Positions 15,187 through 21,892 of a stretch of DNA of 23,863 nt are shown here, in pieces. The notes beneath the pieces were generated by a model. The model worked only from the letters and a program-made list of their open reading frames with translations. It was not told the origin of the DNA and did not search any database. The position numbers were made by a program, and so were the translations under genes. Origin of the DNA: Anaerolineae bacterium (GTDB taxonomy: Bacteria > Chloroflexota > Anaerolineae > Aggregatilineales > Phototrophicaceae); contig JAIOHO010000777.1 of assembly GCA_019912905.1 (NCBI GenBank), positions 1 to 23,863 on the forward strand, read 5' to 3'. The first letter of the stretch is position 1. The number at the start of each line of letters is the position of its first letter.

Positions 15187-16368
15187 CTACAGCAGGCGGC
15201 GGAAATTCTTTTCCACGCAGTAGAGAATCCGGTTGGAGTCATGGAAGTTCTGCGCACCGCGATACGCCGTCCGCACCGCGTAGATCAGGTCGTCGCCGTC
15301 GAACTGCCAGTCGATATACTGGAAGCCGGTCAGCCGGATCGAATCCTCGGGCGACAGACCCGTGTCGTCTTGCAGCAGGGTCTTGACGATGCGCCAGTTC
15401 CACAGGTCATCCGAAACCGTCAGCGACAGGACGTTGCGCTGCCGGATGACATGATCGCGGTGGACCCAGGTATTCAGCCGGCCACCATCGAGCATGGCCT
15501 GAAGAATTTCGGGATTGGCGATGTGGTTGACCAGCGACAGGTACTTACCGGTCACCGGGTCGCGGCGGATGCTGAACTTGGCCTTGCAGCCGGGAAAGTC
15601 GATGAAACCGGTCGCCGGATCGAAGGTGATGCGCTGGCCCTCATCCTCGATCTTGATACGCGGCGTCTTTTCCAGCAGCAGCGGCGATGCTTCGAAGGTC
15701 AGGATATTCCACAACTGGCCGTCCGGCGCAACCACGACGTTCCCCTCGCGCCAGCCCGGGTTAATCACCGCGCCCCAGTCGGCAGGCACCCAGGCTGGAT
15801 CGAACGGGATTTTGTTGCTCATCGTCCAGTTGGCTGCATTCAGCAAATCGGCATCGACCGGGGCAGAAATCACGCAGGCCTGGAAGCCGGTCCCCCAGAC
15901 ACACGGGTCGCAGTCTTCAAAAGCCTTATAGATTCGGCCCTCGTGAATCACCACCGGTACCGGCGCGCAGTGATAACTCGGCGCATCGTGATAGTAGCCG
16001 CCCTGGTACAGCAGCCCGTGCTCCGCATCTGCCGGGTGCGTCCAGGTAAAGCCACCGTCGTCGCTGCGGCGGATGTAAATCGAGCCGTACTGCTGCGACG
16101 TCCCCAGAATATAGACACTGCCCTGGTGCACGAATAAACTGCTCCAGTAGCAGTTCATGATGTGGGTAATGTTCTGCCAGCTCGCCCCGTTATCCTCTGA
16201 GCGATAGACGCTGGTCAGGCTTTCCTCGCCCTCGTGATTGCGCGGGCAGCCGGGGCCAAAATAATCGTGCGTCACCAGCAGCGCGCCATCCGGCAGCCGG
16301 ACAATACTCGGGCTGCCCAGGCGGGTGTGCGCCCGTTCCGGTTGATACTTTACTTCGCTCCAAACCAT
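15187..16368 (-). CDS. Sialidase-fold propeller protein C (tandem paralog)
   Basis: 393 residues, no signal peptide. Asp boxes SEDNGASW (57-64) and SDDGGFTW (102-109). GWREGNVVVAPDG (Glu208) is followed by LWNILTFEA, with Thr224 where A, B and E have Arg. Between SLVN and RQRN there is a 27-residue loop (282-308) instead of 8 residues in A and B. C-terminal signature FDGDDL 356-361, HDSN 376-379, FRRL 389-392. Against gene D I count 53 differences over 393 gap-free positions (about 86% identity), so C and D are the newest duplicates. AAGGA lies 12 nt before the ATG, rather far. The 132-bp spacer to gene D is the longest among the four and holds no clear terminator. Confidence 0.85.
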   Translation of the reverse strand: MVWSEVKYQPERAHTRLGSPSIVRLPDGALLVTHDYFGPGCPRNHEGEESLTSVYRSEDNGASWQNITHIMNCYWSSLFVHQGSVYILGTSQQYGSIYIRRSDDGGFTWTHPADAEHGLLYQGGYYHDAPSYHCAPVPVVIHEGRIYKAFEDCDPCVWGTGFQACVISAPVDADLLNAANWTMSNKIPFDPAWVPADWGAVINPGWREGNVVVAPDGQLWNILTFEASPLLLEKTPRIKIEDEGQRITFDPATGFIDFPGCKAKFSIRRDPVTGKYLSLVNHIANPEILQAMLDGGRLNTWVHRDHVIRQRNVLSLTVSDDLWNWRIVKTLLQDDTGLSPEDSIRLTGFQYIDWQFDGDDLIYAVRTAYRGAQNFHDSNRILYCVEKNFRRLL

Positions 16369-16500
16369 GGCTTCGATTCATCCTTATCGACCGAGTCCGA
16401 TCAAGTCGGTACTGTCATTTGCAGGATTCAATCCGCGCACGGGTCCAGGGTCATCCAGACGCGGGGGTTCACGGCGATGATGGGGTCTGAGCCGGTTGAG

Positions 16501-17682
16501 TTACAGTAGGCGGCGGAAATCCTTCTCCACGCAGTAGAGAATGCGGTTGGAATCGTGGAAGTTGAGCGCGCCGCGATAGGCCGTGCGCACCGCGTAAATC
16601 AGGTCGCCGCCGTCGAACTGCCAGTCCACATACTGAAACCCGGTCAGCCGGATCGAATCTTCCGGCGACAGGCCAGTATCGTCGCTCACCAGCGTCTTGA
16701 CCACCCGCCAGTTCCACAGGTCATCCGAAACTGTCAGGTTGACGATGTTGCGCTGGCGGGCTGGGTGATGGCGATGCACGCGCGTCGTCAGCGTGCTCGA
16801 TTCGGCCATCTGCTTGAGCAGATCCAGGCTGGCGAGGTTGTTGACCAGCGACAGGTACTTGCCAGTCACCGGGTCGCGCCGGATGCTGAACTTGGCCTTG
16901 CAGCCGGGGAAGTCGATGAAGCCAGTCGCCGGATCGAAGGTGATGCGCTTGCCTTCATCCTCGATCTTGATGCGCGGCGCTTTTTCGGCCCACAAGCCCT
17001 TCGCCTCGAAGGTCAGGATGTTCCACAACTGGCCGTCGGGGGCCACCACCACATTGCCCTCGCGCCATCCGGGAATCGACACGTCGCCCCACTCTGCCGG
17101 GGTCCAGGCCGGATCGAACGGGATTTTGTTGCTCATCGTCCAGTTGGCCGCGTTCAGCAGGTCAGCGTCCGCCGGGGCCGACACGACACACGCCTGGAAG
17201 CCGGTCCCCCACACGCACGGATCGCAATCCTCAAACGCCTTGTAAACGCGACCTTCATGGAACACGACCGGCACCGGCGCGCAGTGAAAACTCGGCGCAT
17301 CGTGATAATAGCCGCCCTGGTACAGCAGCCCGTGCTCCGCATCTGCCGGGTGCGTCCAGGTAAAGCCGCCGTCGTCGCTGCGGCGGATGTAAATCGACCC
17401 GTACTGCTGCGACGTCCCCAGGATATAGACGCTGCCCTGATGCACAAAGAGGCTGCTCCAGTAGCAGTTCATAATGTGCGTGATATTCTGCCAGGTCGCT
17501 CCATTGTCTTCCGAGCGGTAGACGCTGGTCAGGCTCTCTTCCCGCTCGTGATTGCGCGGGCAGCCGGGGCCGAAATAATCGTGCGTCGCCAGCAGCGCCC
17601 CATCTGGCAGGCGGACCAGGCTGGGGCTGCCCAGGCGGGTGTGCGAGCGTTCTGGTAAATATTTGATTTCATGCCAGATCAT
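16501..17682 (-). CDS. Sialidase-fold propeller protein D (tandem paralog)
   Basis: 393 residues, aligning to C without a gap. Asp boxes SEDNGATW and SDDGGFTW at 57-64 and 102-109; GWREGNVVVAPDG then LWNILTFEA with Thr224; 27-residue loop 282-308 sharing only 9 of 27 residues with C; C-terminal FDGGDL (one Asp replaced by Gly), HDSN and FRRL. AAGGA 9 nt before the ATG supports the start. It is the first propeller gene after the binding-protein gene and lies just past an intrinsic terminator, so its expression may be set by readthrough or by a weak promoter in the 38 bp before it. No signal peptide. Substrate unknown. Confidence 0.85.
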   Translation of the reverse strand: MIWHEIKYLPERSHTRLGSPSLVRLPDGALLATHDYFGPGCPRNHEREESLTSVYRSEDNGATWQNITHIMNCYWSSLFVHQGSVYILGTSQQYGSIYIRRSDDGGFTWTHPADAEHGLLYQGGYYHDAPSFHCAPVPVVFHEGRVYKAFEDCDPCVWGTGFQACVVSAPADADLLNAANWTMSNKIPFDPAWTPAEWGDVSIPGWREGNVVVAPDGQLWNILTFEAKGLWAEKAPRIKIEDEGKRITFDPATGFIDFPGCKAKFSIRRDPVTGKYLSLVNNLASLDLLKQMAESSTLTTRVHRHHPARQRNIVNLTVSDDLWNWRVVKTLVSDDTGLSPEDSIRLTGFQYVDWQFDGGDLIYAVRTAYRGALNFHDSNRILYCVEKDFRRLL

Positions 17683-17720
17683 CGATATGGTTCCTTAAAA
17701 GTACCCGTAAAGACGGTCGT

Positions 17721-17748
17721 AAAAAAGGGGGCCTGTACCAGCACCCCC
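17721..17748 (-). terminator. Intrinsic terminator after the binding-protein gene, inside the cluster
   Basis: On the minus strand GGGGG-TG-CTG-GTA-CAG-G-CCCCC is followed directly by six Ts (plus-strand A6 at 17721-17726). A stable GC stem plus U-run 23 bp after the solute-binding-protein stop is a textbook Rho-independent terminator. The propeller genes begin about 38 bp further on, so it probably acts as a partial terminator. Confidence 0.8.
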
Positions 17749-17771
17749 GGTGAAATCCGATCCGATCGTTC

Positions 17772-19769
17772 CTATTCGCTCACGTACCACTGATCGGCAT
17801 GTGCGCCGCGCAGGTGATCGATGTAAAAAGTCTGTTCGGTGGGGAAGTTCTGAAGACGATTCGACCGGACGTAGATGTAGGGGACTTCGCCGACGGTACC
17901 GATGTGGACCATCTGTTCCACCGTGCGGGTGACGAGTTCCCTGCCCAGTTCGTAGTATTCATCGGTGCCGATGACGGTGGACTGCCACTTATCGGCCAGC
18001 TCCATCTGGTCACGGTAGTACTCCGGCGGTTCTTCACCTTCGGTGCCACCGCTCAGCCACCACTGCCGCCAGGCCAGACCGCCGCCGACCGGTGTCCCAT
18101 CCAAGCCGTAGGGCGGGCGGAACCAGATCGGGCGCGTGTACATGTCACGCTCGGAAACCACATCGGCAAACCAGATCGACGCCTGAACTTCGTTTGCCAG
18201 CAGCGCCTGCTGGAAGGCTTCGCGTGTGCTCGGGTTGATCTCCGCGTCCACGCCGACAGCTTTCCAGTATTCCACCATCAGCTCGCTCATCGGGATGCGG
18301 TTGATCGCGTCCCACAGGATCACCTTGAGCGGCTGACCATCAGGCCGCATGCGCATCCCATTGTCGCCGCGTTCCAGTCCCATTTCGTCCAGCAGCACGT
18401 TGGCCTGGTCGGGATCGTAATCGGCGTAGTGGGAGGCCATCCAGTCCTCGTAGAACGGTGACTGGGACGAGACACCCCACTGGCGCGGAACGCCCAGTCC
18501 GAAGAACAGCGTCTGATTCATTTCTTCGCGGTTGACCGCCAGCGACAGCGCCTGACGGAAACGGATGTCGTTGAAGATTTCGCGCAGGGCCGGATCGTTG
18601 ACGGTCAGATTGAGCTGATACTTGTTCGCCGCGCCCGCATCTGCCGGGAACAGCAGCGTCGAGTAGTTACCTGACTCTTCACTGGCCTTCAGCACGGGCA
18701 GATCCGAAATCTGAAGTTTGTCAGCGTAATCCAGCTCACCCGCCTGGATATTGAGCTTGACCACTTCGATGTCCGAGATCAGCATCCGCACCTGGCGGTC
18801 GATGTAGGGAAGCTGATTGCCTTCGGTGTCTACCTTCCAGTAGTAGGGATTGCGGACGTAGAACTTGTTGCCGAAGTCATCCACGCTTTCCAGAACCCAG
18901 GGTTTCAGCACCGGCAGGTTGGTGTCGATTTCGGCATCACCGGTCTGCCCACCGCGATGAAATTCGAACGCTTCGATCCAGGTCTGATAGCCCTCGGATT
19001 CGGCCAGTGCCTGCGCGTCCGGGTTGAGATCGGCATGCCACTGCTCCAGGTAGTGACGCGGCGCGATCGGGAAACCCGTATCGGTGCGGGCGATGATGAG
19101 CGTAAAGGCCGGGTTGGGTTGGCTGAAGGTGAACGTCACCGTGAAATCATCGACTTTTTCCACCACGGCTGGCTCACCACCCACGACAAACTGCGCCGGC
19201 ATGTTGGGCAGGTCAGGGTGCAGGATGATGTTCTCGTACCAGAACATGATGTCATCCGTAGTCACCGGGACACCATCGCTCCACTTCAGGCCGCGCCGCA
19301 GCGTAACGGTCGCCTGGGTCAGGTCGTCCGACATTTCGACGCTCTTGGCAAGATTCGGGAATACCACTTCCCAATTGGTCGAAAAGCCCATCAGGTGCTG
19401 ATCCCACGCGGACCAGCCGATGTTGCCAAACGAAGTTGGATTGGTGGCGTTGTACTTGATTTCGCCCCCATACTGGCCGACGGATTCGCGGGGCTGGACT
19501 ACCTGGATGTCGTCATGCTCAGGCAGGCGTTCCTCGACCGGCGGCAGTTCACCCGCGGCGACTTTTTCAGCCAGCGAAGGTGCTTCATTAAAGGCCGCCA
19601 TCGTGGTGCCGGTTTCGGCCTCGTATTCATCCATACTCCACACGCGGAAATTATCAATCGGCGAGAATCCGCCCTCCTGAGCGCCGACCGACAGCGGCAT
19701 CAGGCCCACAATCAGGATCAACGAGCAAACCAGCAGCAGTTTAGTATTCATCATCCTTTTGAAAATCAT
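17772..19769 (-). CDS. Family-5 extracellular solute-binding protein of a Dpp/Opp-type ABC transporter
   Basis: Secreted receptor that captures the substrate and delivers it to the DppBC permease; 665 residues. A Sec signal peptide occupies about residues 1-30 (basic MIFKRMMNTK, a hydrophobic core, then VGA/Q as signal-peptidase-I-like site). There is no lipobox cysteine at the end of the core. The mature N-terminus has the segment LAEKVAAGELPPVEERLP and VGQYGGE, typical of the long SBP_bac_5 subfamily found beside glycan-degradation genes. GLKWSDGVPVTTDDIMFWYE is the usual family-5 motif. Start at 19769: AGGAG is 4 nt upstream; an in-frame extension to 19793 lacks an SD. Genes for ATPases and a permease lie upstream on the same strand. 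An oligosaccharide or sugar-acid ligand is inferred from the aldolase and propeller neighbours; peptides cannot be excluded. Confidence 0.92.
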   Translation of the reverse strand: MIFKRMMNTKLLLVCSLILIVGLMPLSVGAQEGGFSPIDNFRVWSMDEYEAETGTTMAAFNEAPSLAEKVAAGELPPVEERLPEHDDIQVVQPRESVGQYGGEIKYNATNPTSFGNIGWSAWDQHLMGFSTNWEVVFPNLAKSVEMSDDLTQATVTLRRGLKWSDGVPVTTDDIMFWYENIILHPDLPNMPAQFVVGGEPAVVEKVDDFTVTFTFSQPNPAFTLIIARTDTGFPIAPRHYLEQWHADLNPDAQALAESEGYQTWIEAFEFHRGGQTGDAEIDTNLPVLKPWVLESVDDFGNKFYVRNPYYWKVDTEGNQLPYIDRQVRMLISDIEVVKLNIQAGELDYADKLQISDLPVLKASEESGNYSTLLFPADAGAANKYQLNLTVNDPALREIFNDIRFRQALSLAVNREEMNQTLFFGLGVPRQWGVSSQSPFYEDWMASHYADYDPDQANVLLDEMGLERGDNGMRMRPDGQPLKVILWDAINRIPMSELMVEYWKAVGVDAEINPSTREAFQQALLANEVQASIWFADVVSERDMYTRPIWFRPPYGLDGTPVGGGLAWRQWWLSGGTEGEEPPEYYRDQMELADKWQSTVIGTDEYYELGRELVTRTVEQMVHIGTVGEVPYIYVRSNRLQNFPTEQTFYIDHLRGAHADQWYVSE

Positions 19770-19811
19770 CTTGCTCCTCTTTCCAAAATCCAAATAACGG
19801 ATCGAATGTAC

Positions 19812-19847
19812 TTATCCGGCAGCGATCAAACCGGGATCACCTCCTTT
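19812..19847 (-). promoter_or_regulatory. Perfect 14-nt anti-SD complement with a possible 5-codon leader ORF
   Basis: Minus-strand AAAGGAGGTGATCC (plus-strand 19834-19847) is the exact complement of the 16S rRNA 3' end. It lies 64 nt upstream of the binding-protein ATG, which has its own SD. Ten nt after its GGAGG core is TTG ATC GCT GCC GGA TAA (19829-19812), a possible 5-codon leader. ATCC(C)GG and CCGGAT around it could form a small hairpin. It may serve as a ribosome standby site or a translated leader. Confidence 0.6.
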
Positions 19848-19856
19848 CACCGTTTT

Positions 19857-19874
19857 GGCGCACACGCCTGCGCC
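19857..19874 (-). other. Intercistronic hairpin just after the aldolase stop
   Basis: GGCGCA and TGCGCC pair perfectly (6 bp) around a 6-nt loop, starting 3 nt after the stop codon of the upstream aldolase gene. No U-run follows, so it more likely blocks 3' decay or separates the genes than terminates transcription. Confidence 0.45.
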
Positions 19875-19877
19875 CGA

Positions 19878-20801
19878 TTAATGAGCGAACAGCGCCGACC
19901 GGAAATGATCGACCGTCACAGCCACTGCATCCAGCACGCGCCGGTCATAATCGTCCAGGCGTGCCTCGCTCACCCGGCTGTCCAGCCGCATATCAAAGCC
20001 TGCTTTCTGGCGGAAGTATTTGGCGCATACCGGATACTTCAGGTGCAGGACGGGATCGGCAGTCGAGAACAATGCCTGAAGCTGCGCTGCTTCCTCGGGA
20101 TGATCGGCGTAGTGCGCGCACAGCCACGCGACCAGATCAGGATAGAAGTTGGCTGCAATGCCGCAGTAGCCGCGCGCGCCCGCCTTCAACGACTCCAGCA
20201 GGGCAGTCGCATCGGCATTGAAGACGTGCAGCGGTGTGCCCTCGCTGGCTGCAACTTTTTCTTTCACGCTTTGCAGCGAACGCGAGGTCTCCTTCAACAG
20301 CAGGAAACGCCCGGTGTTCGCGGCCCAATTCACCAGACGCGGGGAGATGGTGCGATGATAAGGTTCCGGGCATTCATACAGCGCCAGCGGCTGGTCTCCC
20401 GTGAGCGCCAGGAGCTGCTCGGCACGTTCCTGCCAGATATCATCGCCCTCTTCAGGGTCCGCCAGTTCGCTGATGATGACGGTCACAGCCTGCACACCGG
20501 TCGCGGCCATCTGGCGTATGAAGTTCGCCTGCCGGTCGATCGGGCCGCCAAACGTACCGGAAGCCACAACAGGCACGCGCCCCGCCGTTCGCTCGACGAC
20601 ACGACGCGCCAGCGCCAGCCGTTCCTCGTCACTCAGCTTGAACATTTCACCGGACTGGCCGACCGCAAACAAACCGGCGACCCCCGCTTCGATGAGCCAG
20701 TCGGTCAGCGCATCGACGCCGCGCCAGTCAATCGACCGATCGGCCATCAGCGGGGTAATCATTGCGGGCCAGACGCCATCCGGCATTACCACTGGTTGCA
20801 T
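19878..20801 (-). CDS. DHDPS/N-acetylneuraminate-lyase-family aldolase
   Basis: Class I pyruvate-type aldolase or dehydratase of the DHDPS family, 307 residues. The loop GQSGE is at 48-52 (family G-(T/S)-(T/S)-G-E), the catalytic-type Tyr142 sits in LALYECPEP, and the Schiff-base Lys170 in LLLKETS. All three key elements are present, so this is a likely active enzyme, unlike the second family member at 11914-12864. It is not likely to be biosynthetic DapA because it lies inside a transporter and carbohydrate cluster; sugar-acid aldolase or N-acetylneuraminate-lyase-like activity fits better. AGAGGA 8 nt before the ATG supports the start. The gene lies 77 bp after the ATPase gene and 108 bp before the binding-protein gene. 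Confidence 0.88.
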   Translation of the reverse strand: MQPVVMPDGVWPAMITPLMADRSIDWRGVDALTDWLIEAGVAGLFAVGQSGEMFKLSDEERLALARRVVERTAGRVPVVASGTFGGPIDRQANFIRQMAATGVQAVTVIISELADPEEGDDIWQERAEQLLALTGDQPLALYECPEPYHRTISPRLVNWAANTGRFLLLKETSRSLQSVKEKVAASEGTPLHVFNADATALLESLKAGARGYCGIAANFYPDLVAWLCAHYADHPEEAAQLQALFSTADPVLHLKYPVCAKYFRQKAGFDMRLDSRVSEARLDDYDRRVLDAVAVTVDHFRSALFAH

Positions 20802-20850
20802 AAATACATCCTCTCATACGGTAGATCAGAATATCCATCGCGGCGCATGT

Positions 20851-20865
20851 CCTGAACCATTCAGG
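20851..20865 (-). other. Small hairpin between the second ATPase gene and the aldolase gene
   Basis: CCTGAA and TTCAGG form a perfect 6-bp stem with a 3-nt loop, 13 bp past the ATPase stop. No U-run follows. It is probably an intercistronic processing or stabilising element. Confidence 0.35.
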
Positions 20866-20878
20866 TGATCCTCTGCCC

Positions 20879-21892
20879 CTAAACCGGGACACCCACCAGA
20901 TCGAGTTCACTGGAAAAATGACAGGCCGCAAAATGTCCCGGTGTGACTTCTTGCAGCGGCGGTGTTTCATGTTTGCAGACATCCTGCGCATATTTGCAGC
21001 GCGGATGAAAATAACATCCTGAGGGCGGATTGGCCGGGTTAGCGACCTCGCCGGACAGGATGATCGGTTCTTCATGGAGGCGCGGATCGGGTTTAGGCAC
21101 TGCCGAGAGCAGCGCTTCGGTATACGGATGTTTCGGGTTGACGTACAGGTCTTCCGTCTCGCTCAGTTCCACCAACCGCCCGACATACATCACCGCGACC
21201 CGATCCGCGATGTGCTCGACCACGCTGAGATCGTGGGCAATGAACAGGTAAGTCAGGTTAAGTTCCTGCTGCAAGTCTTGCAGCAGATTGAGGATCTGCG
21301 CCTGAATGGAGACATCCAGCGCCGAAACCGGTTCGTCGGCCACGATCAGGCTTGGGCTGGTTGCCAGCGCCCGTGCGATGCCGATTCGCTGCCGCTGGCC
21401 GCCGCTGAACGCGTTCGGATAACGGTTGAGGTGCCCGGCATTGAGGCCGACCAGCGTCGCCAGTTCGCGCACCCGGTCTTCGAGTTCCTTGCGCGGCATC
21501 CCCTGTGCCCACAGCGGTTCGCCGATAATATCCAGGACCGTCATGCGCGGTGACAGCGACGAGAACGGGTCCTGAAAGACCATGTGCAGTTCCTTGCGCA
21601 GCGCCCGCATGTCCTGCTTGTTAAGCTGGTTGAGGTCCACCTTCTGGCCGCTGCGCGTTTTGAGGATGATCTCCCCGGAGGTCGCATTGAGTGCCCGCAG
21701 CACGCAGCGCCCCAGCGTGGTTTTGCCACAGCCGGATTCCCCTACCAGGCCCAGCACTTCGCCCTTATGCAGCTTGAAACTGACATCATCCACGGCCTTG
21801 ACATGCCCGACCACCCGCCGGAAGAACCCCTTTTCAATCGGGAAATATTTCTTGAGCGACCTGACTTCGAGAACGGTCTCACGATTGTCCAT
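20879..21892 (-). CDS. Dpp/Opp-type ABC transporter ATPase, DppF/OppF-like
   Basis: Cytoplasmic ATPase that powers uptake together with the next ATPase; 337 residues. Walker A GESGCGKT, signature FSGGQRQR, Walker B LIVADEPVSALD, and the C-terminal oligo_HPY region with CYFHPRCKYAQDVC and a last Cys in FAACHF. The basic segment KKYFPIEKGFFRRVVGHVKAVDDVSF is the typical DppF/OppF opening. GGAGGGAG 6 nt before the ATG at 21892 is a strong SD. The start overlaps the end of the upstream ATPase gene by 14 bp, so the two are translationally coupled and made in equal amounts. Confidence 0.94.
   Translation of the reverse strand: MDNRETVLEVRSLKKYFPIEKGFFRRVVGHVKAVDDVSFKLHKGEVLGLVGESGCGKTTLGRCVLRALNATSGEIILKTRSGQKVDLNQLNKQDMRALRKELHMVFQDPFSSLSPRMTVLDIIGEPLWAQGMPRKELEDRVRELATLVGLNAGHLNRYPNAFSGGQRQRIGIARALATSPSLIVADEPVSALDVSIQAQILNLLQDLQQELNLTYLFIAHDLSVVEHIADRVAVMYVGRLVELSETEDLYVNPKHPYTEALLSAVPKPDPRLHEEPIILSGEVANPANPPSGCYFHPRCKYAQDVCKHETPPLQEVTPGHFAACHFSSELDLVGVPV

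Larger units (their letters stand above)
12864..17682 (-). repeat. Tandem array of four paralogous propeller genes
   Basis: Four consecutive same-strand genes of 372-393 codons encode proteins that share the opening E-(I/V)-K-Y-(Q/L)-P-E, the block HDYFGPGCPRNHE, two Asp boxes, the WTMSNK block and the C-terminal HD-(S/A)-N region. Long near-identical DNA runs between copies C and D (for example around 15990-16130 and 17300-17440) show recent duplication or gene conversion. Confidence 0.85.

Noticed and set aside
16369..16500. Possible terminator or promoter in the 132-bp spacer between propeller genes D and C
   Set aside because: Only a short ACCGA/TCGGT pairing without a U-run and no convincing -35/-10 pair could be found.
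16555..17658. Open frame of about 367 codons antisense to propeller gene D, with a similar one (15145-16137) antisense to gene C
   Set aside because: They repeat only because C and D are paralogs; the predicted proteins are Arg/His/Ala-rich and match nothing, while the minus-strand proteins have clear motifs and SDs.
10647..17682. Direct calling of the propeller genes as nanH-type sialidases
   Set aside because: Asp boxes are present but the Arg-Ile-Pro motif and signal peptides are not; the fold is supported, the activity is not.
19834..19848. Fragment of a 16S rRNA gene 3' end on the + strand (GGATCACCTCCTTTC)
   Set aside because: The match stops sharply on both sides and no other 16S helix or spacer sequence follows; it makes more sense as an extended SD on the opposite strand.
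18957..20855. Long open frame (about 630 codons) on the + strand opposite the binding-protein and aldolase genes
   Set aside because: It is antisense to two well-supported genes, has Arg/His/Gln-rich composition without domains, and arises from GC-rich codon bias.
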